Source: JACQFK01 sp036383955
GTDB taxonomy: Bacteria; Planctomycetota; MHYJ01; JACPRB01
NCBI GenBank assembly: GCA_036383955.1
Contig: DASVNH010000204.1
Coordinates: 1 to 64,000 of the forward strand
Length of the DNA: 64,000 bases
Direction: 5' to 3'
The notes beneath the pieces were generated by a model. The model searched no databases. It had not been told where the DNA came from and saw nothing but the letters and a program-made list of their open reading frames with translations. The translations under genes were made by a program, and so were the position numbers. How positions within the stretch are numbered: position 1 is the stretch's first letter; every line of letters begins with the position of its first letter. This document shows, piece after piece, positions 7,623 through 15,341 of this stretch.

Positions 7623-8537
7623 TTACTCCTTCTTCTTCCCGGCCTTGAGCTCGAGAAGCGTCTTGTCGGAGTTCTTGAAAAACTCCTGAGCCTCCTCGAC
7701 CTTGCCGAAGCGCGCCTTGAGCGCCTTGAGGGCTTCTTCGAAGGTCGCGACGTCCTTCTGCTTCTCGGCGACCTGCATCATGAGGATCCAGTAAGGCTGG
7801 ACTTCCGCGTCGCCGAGGGGCTCGGGACGTCCGGCCTTCTTCATCTCGAGGAACTTCCTCCCCGCTTCCTCGGCCCCGTTCTCGTCCCTGATGGCGGCCA
7901 GGGTCGCCTTCACCGCGGCGCCCGATTTCAAGGCCGCGAACTTCTTCTCCTGCTCCGGCGAGAGCTTGCCGAGCTCCTTGAGCCGCTTGTCCGCCTCTTC
8001 TTCGGAGACCTTCCCGAGCTCCATCTGGGCGGCCAGGAAGTCGATCTTCGCGGCCGCGTCCCCCGCCGCCGCCTTGTCGCGCAGGCTGACGAAGGCCTTG
8101 GCCTTGCCGCCCGTCTTGGCGAAGCCCTCGGCGTCGCGCGCGCCCTCGTGCGTCGCGAGCACGCTCCCGTCGGAATCCATGAACACGAGGTGGGGGAAGC
8201 CCTCCCCGCCCACCTTTTCGAGCAGGTCCTGGTGCTTGTCCGTCTCGACCTGGGTCGTGATGTTGCAGTAGAGCACGTAGTCCGCGGAGAACTTCACGAA
8301 CGCGTCCGTCAGGAGGGCGCCGCCCTCCAGCGCGATGCAAGGGGGTCAGGGGGAATACGATCGCGTGAAGTAGCCGAAGATCGCCTTCTTCGACTTCTTG
8401 CTCGCCGCCAGCGCCTGGTCGTAGTCCGTTGTCCAGGCCGCCTTCTTCAGGAACGGCAGCTGCAGCTTCTTGTCGCGCTTTTCTTCCATCGACTGCGTCG
8501 AGACGAGGAGCGAGGCCGCGATCAGGAGGTTCGTCAT
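7623..8537 (-). CDS. Thioredoxin-like protein, candidate selenoprotein with UxxC active site (in-frame TGA at 8346-8348)
   Basis: Read as one frame with TGA as selenocysteine this is 304 residues: signal peptide (MTNLLIAASLLVSTQS), thioredoxin beta strand KAIFGYFT, then RSYSP-U-PPC with Sec64 and Cys67. A helix (ALEGGALLTDAFVKF), strand YVLYCNI and a cis-Pro segment GFPHLVFMD (Pro115) follow, then a Lys/Glu-rich helical C-terminal domain. The stop falls exactly on the first residue of the CxxC site, and both halves are in the same frame with uninterrupted thioredoxin features. A hairpin follows 17 nt after the TGA. Alternatives are a disrupted gene or a sequencing error. No sel genes lie in the window, so Sec use by the host is inferred. 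Confidence 0.75.
8312..8328 (-). promoter_or_regulatory. Candidate bacterial SECIS hairpin
   Basis: Starting 17 nt downstream of the in-frame TGA the transcript reads GGAGGGC-GGC-GCCCTCC, a 7-bp perfect G/C-rich stem with a G-containing apical loop. Bacterial SECIS elements are short stem-loops inside the coding sequence just after the UGA, with G at the loop; this position and shape fit. Confidence 0.5.
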
Positions 8538-8565
8538 ATGCAGATCTTACGACCGCGCCCGCGGC

Positions 8566-10494
8566 TCAGGCGCGGAAAATGAGGCGTCCGGACTTGGCGC
8601 CTTTCGAGCGCGCGGCGGCCAGCGGACGTCCCGGGCCCCCCTGGCGGTTGGCCTCGGCCCAGGCGGCTTCGACGTCCCCCGCCTCCTCGATTCTCCATCC
8701 GGCGCCGCCGCCCAGCGCGCCCGGCAGGGCGTCGAGCGCGATCCCGGGGTCCTCGCGGCCCTCCCGCGGCTTGCGATGCCAGCCCTCCCACGCGTCGTGC
8801 GCGAACGGCGCGAAGTCCCGGTTCTCCTCGAAGCAGCGGTCGCCGGCCTTCTCGACGTCCTCCGCGGACTTCTCGGCGGCGAGGCGCAGCAGCGTCGCGA
8901 CGATCTCCGCCTTGCGGGCGCGGTCGCCCGCGTCGGCGTCGAGGTAGCCCTTGAGGAAGCGGAGGCGGTCGGTCTTCCCCAGGGTCGGGATCCGCTGCAT
9001 CTTGGCGACGAGCTTCAGGCGCGCGGCTTCGGGCAGCGGACGTCCGTGGAACTTGGCGCGTTCGAAGTCGACGACCAGCATGCGGCAGCCGTCCAGGATC
9101 ACGTTGGTCGGATTGAAGTCGTACTGCCAGAGCCCGGCGTCCTGGACGCGCCGCGCGAAGCGCCCGTACTCGACCAGGAGTTTGCGGCGGAGCCGGCGGG
9201 GCGTCTCCGGCGAGAGGAGGATCTCCTGAAGCTGTCGGGCGCCGTCGATGCGCTCGACCACCGCGCAGCTGCCCGCCTCGCGCTCGCCGTTGGCGACGAC
9301 CGGGGCGCAGGGCAGCCCGGCGCGGACCGCGGCTTCCGACACGGCGGCTTCGTGCGTGGCCTTGGAGAAGCCCAGGAACGACTTGAGCTTCCTGAACCAG
9401 CCGGTCTTCTTGTAGATCTTCACGATGTAGGAGCGGCCGCCGGCGACGGCCTCCACCTGCTTGCGGCCGGCCAGGTCCTTCACGACCCGGCCCTTGCGGA
9501 TCGCCTCGTCGAAGTCGCTGAAGGAGTCGAGGTGCGACTCGAAGGCCGTCCAGCCGTCGCGCAGCTTGAGGCGGCGGACGTCGGCCCCCTTCGACAGCCC
9601 CCACGCGCGCTGGCAGCCGGCGAACTGCCAGCCGATGAGGGCGGCGGTCTCGACCCAGCGCTGCGGGACGCCGCGGCCGAGGATCGCGAGCGTCTGGAAG
9701 ACGAATTCGACGAGGTTCTTCAGCGGGAAGAAGAGCCGGAGGAACGGGACCGAGGCCGGCCGGTTCTTGCGGAAGAACGTGAAGAGCGAGCGCGTGTACT
9801 CGATCCGGGCGCGGATCCGCACCTTGTCGCGGGCGCGGCCCTGGAGGTGCGTGACCCGGGCCGTCGGCAGGAACACCACCCGGAACCCCGCGCGGCGGCA
9901 GCGCAGGCACCAGTCGGTCTCTTCGAGGAAGAGGAAGTACGCCTCGTCGAGGGGGCCGATCCGGTCGACGACCTCCCGCCTCACCAGCATGCAGGCGCCG
10001 ATGACGGATTCGACGTCCCTGGGCTCCGTGAACTCCTGGCGTTTGCTCGGATACTTCGCCGGGAAGAACAGGCGCAGGAGGCTCTTGTTCAGGAAGGCCG
10101 TCGCCAGCGAGGGGATGTTGTCGAACGAATGCTGCTTGCGGCCGTCCTCGTGGAGGAGCTGCGGGGCGAGCATGCCGACGTCCGGGTGCTCGGCCATGTA
10201 GCGGACCATGAGGTCGACGGCGTCGGGCGAGAGGCGGGCGTCGTTGTTGAGGAGGAGGAAGCAGCGGCCTTTCGCGACGTCCATCGCCTGGTTGACCGCG
10301 GCCGCGAAGCCGCGGTTGGCCGCGTTGCGGATCAGGCGGACGCCGGGGAACTTCGCCGCGATCGCGTCGGGAGATCCGTCCTTGGAGCCGTTGTCGACGA
10401 CGATCGTCTCGACGCCCTTGGGGATGGACTCGAGGCAGGCCGGGGTGACGTCCCCGCCGTTGAAGTTGACGACGAGGACGGAGACGTCCGTCAC
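8566..10494 (-). CDS. GT2 glycosyltransferase fused to a WaaP/Kdo-kinase-like domain
   Basis: 642 residues from a GTG overlapping the upstream stop (GTGA). Residues 1-240 are a GT-A rhamnosyl/galactosyl-type transferase: SVLVVNFNGG, VVDNGSKDGS, NND at 83-85 as the metal motif, and EETDWCLRC at 191-199. An amphipathic or membrane-proximal stretch follows (about 250-300). Residues 330-580 look like an LPS-core kinase of the WaaP/InaA class: Lys359 in VKIYKK, QYDFNPTN (Asp459, Asn464) and VVDFERA (Asp476). It would add a sugar and phosphorylate the LPS core at the membrane. No domain boundary is disrupted by stops, so the fusion is real. Confidence 0.8.
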   Translation of the reverse strand: MTDVSVLVVNFNGGDVTPACLESIPKGVETIVVDNGSKDGSPDAIAAKFPGVRLIRNAANRGFAAAVNQAMDVAKGRCFLLLNNDARLSPDAVDLMVRYMAEHPDVGMLAPQLLHEDGRKQHSFDNIPSLATAFLNKSLLRLFFPAKYPSKRQEFTEPRDVESVIGACMLVRREVVDRIGPLDEAYFLFLEETDWCLRCRRAGFRVVFLPTARVTHLQGRARDKVRIRARIEYTRSLFTFFRKNRPASVPFLRLFFPLKNLVEFVFQTLAILGRGVPQRWVETAALIGWQFAGCQRAWGLSKGADVRRLKLRDGWTAFESHLDSFSDFDEAIRKGRVVKDLAGRKQVEAVAGGRSYIVKIYKKTGWFRKLKSFLGFSKATHEAAVSEAAVRAGLPCAPVVANGEREAGSCAVVERIDGARQLQEILLSPETPRRLRRKLLVEYGRFARRVQDAGLWQYDFNPTNVILDGCRMLVVDFERAKFHGRPLPEAARLKLVAKMQRIPTLGKTDRLRFLKGYLDADAGDRARKAEIVATLLRLAAEKSAEDVEKAGDRCFEENRDFAPFAHDAWEGWHRKPREGREDPGIALDALPGALGGGAGWRIEEAGDVEAAWAEANRQGGPGRPLAAARSKGAKSGRLIFRA

Positions 10495-11249
10495 GATTTG
10501 ATGCCCCCGCCTTTCTCCCAGAGCTTCACGTAGCGCGCGAAGATGTAGAAGGCGGAGCCGACGGCGATGACGAAGCCCGGGAAGCCGTCGAGGAATCCGA
10601 GCTTGAGGAGGTAGCACTCGAAGAACTTCCAGGGCGGATGGAAGATCGCCTGGAAGATCGAGGGCTTGCGGCCTTTCTTGAGGTACTCGTCGCGGACGAC
10701 GTCCGAGAAGTGGTTGATGATGCGGATCTGGTGGGCGAAGTCCTGGTAGGTGAAGTGGTGGATGTCGGCGTCCAGGCGCTTCACGGGGCCGTCGGGGATC
10801 AGCTTGTCGTGAGGGTCTTCCCCGCCCCAGCGGGCCTTGCCCCGGCGAACGACGCGGCACTTCCAGTCGGGATACCAGCCGCCGTGGTCGATCCAGCGCC
10901 CGAGGTACTTCACGTGGCGCCGCGCCTCGAAGCCGGCGAGGCCGTCGGCCTCCGGCAGGGCCTTCTCGATGGCGGCCTGGAGCTCGGGGGTGCAGCGCTC
11001 GTCCGCGTCGAGGGAGAGGATCCAGTCGCCCGTCGCCTGGTCGAGCGCGTAGTTCTTCTGCGCGACGTAGCCCGGCCACTCGTGGAAGAGGACCTTGGAG
11101 GTGTGCTTCTTCGCCCGCTCGACCGTGTCGTCCGTGCTCCCGGAGTCGACGACCACGATCTCGCCGCACCAGGCGACGCTCTTGAGGCAGTCGTCGATGT
11201 TGTGCGCCTCGTTCTTGCAGATGACCACGGCGGAGACGGTGGGTTTCAT
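10491..11249 (-). CDS. WaaE/LgtF-like GT2 glycosyltransferase (LPS core)
   Basis: 252 residues. The N-terminal VSAVVICKNEAHNIDDCL and VVDSGSTDDT, the metal-binding SLDADE (81-85) and the middle HGGWYPDWKCRVVRRGKARW are hallmarks of the WaaE/KdtX/LgtF beta-1,4-glucosyltransferase group, which decorates heptose in the LPS inner core. The C-terminal segment (FLDGFPGFVIAVGSAFYIF) is membrane-associated. The next gene overlaps its stop by 4 bp. Upstream on the minus strand lie a TAGAAT box and a short hairpin. Divergent from the Kdo hydroxylase. Confidence 0.85.
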   Translation of the reverse strand: MKPTVSAVVICKNEAHNIDDCLKSVAWCGEIVVVDSGSTDDTVERAKKHTSKVLFHEWPGYVAQKNYALDQATGDWILSLDADERCTPELQAAIEKALPEADGLAGFEARRHVKYLGRWIDHGGWYPDWKCRVVRRGKARWGGEDPHDKLIPDGPVKRLDADIHHFTYQDFAHQIRIINHFSDVVRDEYLKKGRKPSIFQAIFHPPWKFFECYLLKLGFLDGFPGFVIAVGSAFYIFARYVKLWEKGGGIKS

Positions 11250-11350
11250 GGCGTATACGGGTTATCGGCCCTTTCGGCCGATATTCTAGCCAGAGGACCG
11301 CTCCCGGGGAGCTTTTGTCGGGAGGACTTCTTCCGGGCGCGGAATCCTGA

Positions 11351-11356
11351 TAGAAT
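11351..11356 (+). promoter_or_regulatory. -10 element TAGAAT before the Kdo hydroxylase gene
   Basis: TAGAAT stands 13 bp before the ATG at 11370. No purine-rich ribosome binding site is seen in between, so the leader would be only a few bases long. Confidence 0.4.
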
Positions 11357-11369
11357 CGGTGGCTTAACC

Positions 11370-12272
11370 ATGATCGTCAGTTTCTCCAAGGACCAGCTGG
11401 CCCAGGCGGGGCCGGACGACCTGTCCGACGCCCTGGAACGCGGCAATCTGGTCCAATTTTCCGAATGCCCCATCGAGCTGCCCCCGGCGGCGGATCTCGA
11501 CTTCCTCCGGGACCGCATGCCCGAGCTCCTGTCGTCCAAGAACATCAGCTTCCACCCCGAGGCCGACCGCATTTTCGGCATCAAGGGATCGACGGAGGAG
11601 GTCGGCCGCGCCCGGGGCCTGCTCAAGACGCACGGCGAGCGGGTGCAGGCGTTTCTCCGCCGCGTCATGCCGAATCTGACGCGGGAGTGGCAGGTGGGGA
11701 CGTCGAGCTTCCGTCCGCTGCAGGAGCGGGGCCGCAACCTCTCCGCGCACGCCTCGAACGAGCTGGTGCACGTCGACGCGGGCGCGTACGGCGCGACGCA
11801 CGGCGACCGCATCCTGCGCTTCTTCGTGAACGTGAACCCGACCGAGGATCGCGTCTGGGTGAGCAAGGGGGCCTTCCCCGAGCTGTATCAGCGCTACGGG
11901 AAGGAGGCGGGGATCGCGAACGGCGCGCCCGTCGATCTGCAAGAAGGGGCCTGGGACCGCCTGCGCACGGGGGCGTCGCGCGCGCTGGGCGCGCTGATCC
12001 CGCCGGCGCGGCTGCTCGACTCCTCCCCGTACGACCGGGCGATGCGCCGCTTTCACAACTACATGAAGGACACGCCGTCGTTCCAGGCGGCCACGGAGGG
12101 CCACCGCGAGTTCCGCTTCAAGCCCTTCACGGCCTGGATGGTCTTCACGGACATGGTGAGCCACGCCTGCACCGAGGGGCGCTTCGCGTTCATCGACACG
12201 TTCGTGATCAAGCTCGGGAGCTGCCGCCTCCGCGACATGGCCCCGATCCAGATCCTGCAAAGGGGAGCCTGA
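11370..12272 (+). CDS. kdoO: Kdo hydroxylase-like Fe(II)/2-oxoglutarate dioxygenase
   Basis: 300 residues. Overall length and conserved blocks match the 3-deoxy-D-manno-oct-2-ulosonic acid (Kdo) hydroxylase family: the iron-binding H-x-D in ELVHVDAGAYGATHGDRILR (His134, Asp136), FFVNVNP, RVWVSKG, and YDRAMRRFHNYMKD. Known members hydroxylate C3 of Kdo in Kdo2-lipid A to give Ko. The following heptosyltransferase begins 5 bp after its stop and GT genes lie divergently, supporting an LPS role. The ATG at 11370 is the only good start; a longer frame upstream overlaps the divergent gene and is spurious. Confidence 0.8.
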   Translation: MIVSFSKDQLAQAGPDDLSDALERGNLVQFSECPIELPPAADLDFLRDRMPELLSSKNISFHPEADRIFGIKGSTEEVGRARGLLKTHGERVQAFLRRVMPNLTREWQVGTSSFRPLQERGRNLSAHASNELVHVDAGAYGATHGDRILRFFVNVNPTEDRVWVSKGAFPELYQRYGKEAGIANGAPVDLQEGAWDRLRTGASRALGALIPPARLLDSSPYDRAMRRFHNYMKDTPSFQAATEGHREFRFKPFTAWMVFTDMVSHACTEGRFAFIDTFVIKLGSCRLRDMAPIQILQRGA

Positions 12273-12277
12273 TCCGG

Positions 12278-13297
12278 GTGTCCCCGAAGCGGATCCTCTG
12301 CATCCGGCTCTCCGCGGTCGGCGACGTCATCAACACCCTTCCCGCCCTGGAGGCGCTGCGCCGCGGCCGGCCCGACGCCTTCATCGGCTTCGTCGTCGAG
12401 GACCGCGCCCACGACCTCATCACGAACCATCCATGCGTCGACCGCGTGCATCTCTACCGCCGCAAGCGCTGGTCCCGCTGGCTGAGGCAGCCGATCCACT
12501 GGCCCAAGCTCTACGAGGAGTTCAGCGCCTTCCTCTGGGAGATCCGCCGCGAGAAGTACGAAGTCGCGTTGAACTTCCAGTCCAACCTCAAGGGCGCCCT
12601 CCACGCCCTGCTCTCCGGCGCGCCGACCCGCGTCGGCTTCAGCAAGGACCACTGCAAGGAAAACAGCCACCTCTTCGCCAACCGGCTCGTCACGCCGTCC
12701 GACGACCCCATCAACCGCGTGGAGAAGTTCCTTTCGATGGCCTCCGCCGCCGGCGCCGCGCCGAACGGCGCCGCCTACAAGCTGCCGTCCACCCGCGACG
12801 CCGGCTCGCGCGTCGACGCCTGGCTGGCCGCGGAGAATCTGGTCGACTACGTCGCGATCCATCCGGGAACGAGCGACTTCGGGGCGCTCAAGCGCTGGCC
12901 GCCCGAGCGCTTCGGGGCCGTCGCGGCCGGCCTGGGCCTTCCCTGCGTGATCACCTGGGGCCCCGGGGAGAAGCCGATCGCGGAGGCCGTCGCCGCCGCC
13001 TCCGGCGGCCACGCCCGCGTCGCCATGGAGACGCGGAGCATTCTCGAGCTCGCCGAGCTGATCCGCCGTGCCCGCCTCTACGTGGGCTGCGACTCCGGCC
13101 CCCTGCATCTCTCGAGCGCGGTGGGCACCCCGAGCGTCGCTCTCTTCGGCCCCAAGGATCCGCGCACCTACGGGCCCTACAACCCGCGGCACCGCGTCGT
13201 GATGAAGGGCGAGCTGGGCCGCGGCTCCATGGAAGCCATCACCGTCGAGGACGTGCTCGCCGCCGTCAGCGATCTTCGCCGCGAAATCAGCGCCTGA
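12278..13297 (+). CDS. Heptosyltransferase-family GT9 glycosyltransferase
   Basis: 339 residues from a GTG (VSPKRILCIRLSAVGDVINTL). The N-terminal motif, VALNFQSNLKGALHALLSGAP, IHPGTSDFGALKRWPPERF and the C-terminal YVGCDSGPLHLSSAVGTPSVALFGP nucleotide-sugar site are those of the GT9 (WaaC/WaaF) family, transferring heptose to the LPS inner core. It starts 5 bp after the Kdo hydroxylase stop, so the two are co-expressed. Which heptose is added cannot be told. Confidence 0.9.
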   Translation: MSPKRILCIRLSAVGDVINTLPALEALRRGRPDAFIGFVVEDRAHDLITNHPCVDRVHLYRRKRWSRWLRQPIHWPKLYEEFSAFLWEIRREKYEVALNFQSNLKGALHALLSGAPTRVGFSKDHCKENSHLFANRLVTPSDDPINRVEKFLSMASAAGAAPNGAAYKLPSTRDAGSRVDAWLAAENLVDYVAIHPGTSDFGALKRWPPERFGAVAAGLGLPCVITWGPGEKPIAEAVAAASGGHARVAMETRSILELAELIRRARLYVGCDSGPLHLSSAVGTPSVALFGPKDPRTYGPYNPRHRVVMKGELGRGSMEAITVEDVLAAVSDLRREISA

Positions 13298-13301
13298 CGA
13301 G

Positions 13302-13406
13302 ATCCCAAATCCCAAGGCTCAGGGCTTCTACAAAGACTTCTAGAAACTTCCTGAGAGCCTTGTAGATCCCCCCAGCCTTGGGATTTGGGGTTTGGGATTT
13401 GGGATT
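13302..13406. repeat. Intergenic inverted repeat built from a GGGATTT/AAATCCC unit
   Basis: Between the convergent heptosyltransferase and RMD1-like genes. Outer arms 13302-13319 and 13374-13391 match at 17 of 18 positions. The left AAGGCT segment can pair instead with AGCCTT at 13356-13361, and CTACAA/TTGTAG (13328/13360) can form a further stem. The right side continues with four to five copies of the heptamer GGGATTT. Probably a bidirectional terminator. Confidence 0.55.
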
Positions 13407-13410
13407 TCGT

Positions 13411-14463
13411 CTACTTCTTCCAGAAGAAGAGCGCGAGCACGTCGATGATGAAGAGCGCGACGATCATCACCTCGAGCGCCATCGAGCGGCGCGCGGTGAT
13501 GTCGGCGTGGACGATCGAGTAGATCCGGTCGAGCTCCTGCAGCTTCTGGTCCACGCTCGCCTCCCAGTGCCCCAGGTGGAAGCGGTCCTTGCAGGCCAGG
13601 TACACGCGCGCCAGGTGCCAGTCGCCCATGAACTTCGTGATGTTCGAGACTTCCTCCGACATCTTCGTGGTGTCCATGCGCATCGAGCGCAGCGCCCGCA
13701 GACGCGCCCGGGGCGAGCGCAGGGCCGAGTAGCGCTCCAGGTCGTCGTAGGCGCGCTCGAACGCGGCGTCCAGGCGGTCGTCCAGCAGCCGGAACTCCTC
13801 CAGCTGCAGGTTCGCCAGCTCGATCACGTACAGGACGTCGTCGAAATACCCCGACCCGTCGATCAGCAGCGCCGCGTCCCAGTCGATGACCGTGAGGTCG
13901 TCGACCGCGTACGCCACCGTGCTGCTCCAGGTCTCCTCCACCTGGGCGGTCGCCAGCCGCTGCGGGTCCGGCTCCTCGTTCAGGAGCGCCGCCACTTCGC
14001 GGCGATTCCGCGCGGACCAGGTCTCGACGTCGCCGGGGACGTCGCGCAGGCAGAACACCGTATAGGCCTCGGCGACGGCCAGGGTCTCGTTGGGGCGGAC
14101 CAGCAAGGGGCGCAGATTCCGGATCGTCTGGTCGCGGATCTCCTCGGCCCGCTTCTCCAGCGCGGGAGCCTTGTGCAGCGGCACCAGGTCGGCGCAGCGG
14201 GGGGCGTCGACTTCCACCTCGAACGAGATGGAGATCACGCCGACGTTGAAGATCTTCACGAAGGTGCGGACGAGGGCCCCGTCGCGCGTCTCGTCCGGCA
14301 GCGCGATCGTGAGGGGCTGGTAGATCCGGACGTCCTTCGGCGCCTGGGTGCCGACGCGGATCTGGAAGGGGAACGGCTTCTGGGAGAAGACCTCCCGGAC
14401 CTCCTCGGTCCGGATCGCGTCCGCGACGTCGAAGGCGTAGAGGTAGACGACCTTGCCTTTCAT
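13411..14463 (-). CDS. RMD1/DUF155-family protein with C-terminal membrane anchor
   Basis: 350 residues. It resembles the DUF155 (RMD1, sporulation-like) family: an N-terminal mixed region starting VVYLYAFDVADAI, central YFDDVLYVIELANLQLEEF with a long helical/coiled segment (about 215-320), and a single C-terminal transmembrane helix (MIVALFIIDVLALFF) ending in WKK. Bacterial members have no assigned reaction; eukaryotic relatives act in mitochondria. The ATG at 14463 has a TAGAGT box 7 bp upstream. Divergent from a lipoprotein gene. Confidence 0.7.
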   Translation of the reverse strand: MKGKVVYLYAFDVADAIRTEEVREVFSQKPFPFQIRVGTQAPKDVRIYQPLTIALPDETRDGALVRTFVKIFNVGVISISFEVEVDAPRCADLVPLHKAPALEKRAEEIRDQTIRNLRPLLVRPNETLAVAEAYTVFCLRDVPGDVETWSARNRREVAALLNEEPDPQRLATAQVEETWSSTVAYAVDDLTVIDWDAALLIDGSGYFDDVLYVIELANLQLEEFRLLDDRLDAAFERAYDDLERYSALRSPRARLRALRSMRMDTTKMSEEVSNITKFMGDWHLARVYLACKDRFHLGHWEASVDQKLQELDRIYSIVHADITARRSMALEVMIVALFIIDVLALFFWKK

Positions 14464-14470
14464 CGGCTCC

Positions 14471-14476
14471 ACTCTA
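14471..14476 (-). promoter_or_regulatory. -10 element TAGAGT, 7 bp before an ATG
   Basis: On the minus strand TAGAGT, then GGAGCCG, then the ATG of the RMD1-like gene. The GGAG could also act as a ribosome binding site, so the leaderless reading is less sure here. Confidence 0.35.
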
Positions 14477-14512
14477 GTGGACCGCCCGCCATCCGGGAAG
14501 CGTTCCATTGCC

Positions 14513-15325
14513 ATGAAGAGAGCGCTCTTTGCATGCCTCCTCGCCGGTTGCGCGGGCGCCCCCGCCGCCTCGCCCGGGCCGACGCTGGGCCTCTCGTGGG
14601 ACAAGAACATGCTCCTGATCACGGGGGCCTTCCCCGGCGGGCGGATCGACGTCCTGTATCTCGAGGCCTACTGCCGCTCCGGGTCGACCGACCGCGAGTG
14701 GAAGCTCACGACGATCCCCCATAAGACCGAAAAGCTCTCCCAGTCGCTGACCGAGGTCCGCCTGCGCTGCCAGGTCGAGGGCGGCGTCGTCGTCGAGCAT
14801 GTCATCCGCGCGGGCGCGGGGGAGGTCGACTTCGAGGTCGTCGCCGTGAACACCGGCGCCGCGTACGTGGACGCGGTCTGGGTGCAGCCCTGCGTGCGGG
14901 TCGGCGACTTCACGGCGACCGGCAAGGACCGGACCGCCTACATCCCGAAGAGCTTCATCTACGTCGACGGCCGCCGGGCCTGGCTGCCGGACCTGCCGTG
15001 GGCCACGAAGGCGATCTATACGCCGGGCCAGGTCTACGTGCCGGCGGGCGTCGACCGCAAGGACGCCAATCCGCGGCCGCACAGCGAAAGCGTGCCGTCG
15101 AACGGCCTCATCGGCTGCGTGTCGGCCGACCGGTCGATGGTGTTCGCGACGGCCTGGGAACCCTACCAGGAGCTGTTCCAGGGCGTCATCACCTGCCTGC
15201 ACTCCGACTTCCGGCTCGGCGGGCTCAAGCCTGGAGAGACGAAGAAGGCGCGCGGCAAGATCTACGTGATGCCCAACGACGAGGCGGCGCTGCTGGCCCG
15301 CTATCGCCGGGATTTCGGCGGCTAA
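14513..15325 (+). CDS. Secreted lipoprotein of unknown function
   Basis: 270 residues beginning MKRALFACLLAGCAG, a clean lipobox (LLAGC, Cys13). The rest is beta-rich with paired cysteines (CRSGSTDREW, LRCQVEG, WVQPCVR, LIGCVSAD, ITCLHSDF) and ends with KARGKIYVMPNDEAALLARY. No catalytic motif recognised; the final segment resembles the end of planctomycete proteins with a beta-sandwich domain. It precedes the LamG protein by 16 bp, but that gene has its own -10 box. Probably an outer-membrane or periplasmic lipoprotein. Confidence 0.65.
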   Translation: MKRALFACLLAGCAGAPAASPGPTLGLSWDKNMLLITGAFPGGRIDVLYLEAYCRSGSTDREWKLTTIPHKTEKLSQSLTEVRLRCQVEGGVVVEHVIRAGAGEVDFEVVAVNTGAAYVDAVWVQPCVRVGDFTATGKDRTAYIPKSFIYVDGRRAWLPDLPWATKAIYTPGQVYVPAGVDRKDANPRPHSESVPSNGLIGCVSADRSMVFATAWEPYQELFQGVITCLHSDFRLGGLKPGETKKARGKIYVMPNDEAALLARYRRDFGG

Positions 15326-15329
15326 CCGC

Positions 15330-15335
15330 TATACT
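15330..15335 (+). promoter_or_regulatory. -10 element TATACT, 6 bp before an ATG
   Basis: TATACT-CGAGCG-ATG. There is no room for a Shine-Dalgarno site after transcription start; the mRNA of the LamG gene would be leaderless. Confidence 0.6.
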
Positions 15336-15341
15336 CGAGCG

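Noticed and set aside
7600..8340. A 246-codon minus-strand frame overlapping the thioredoxin gene
   Set aside because: Arg/Gly-rich shadow in another frame; no fold features.
8346..8537. Treating the first 63 codons and the following 224 codons of the thioredoxin gene as two separate genes
   Set aside because: Both are in one frame, together make a single thioredoxin fold, and the second part would start inside a helix without a ribosome binding site.
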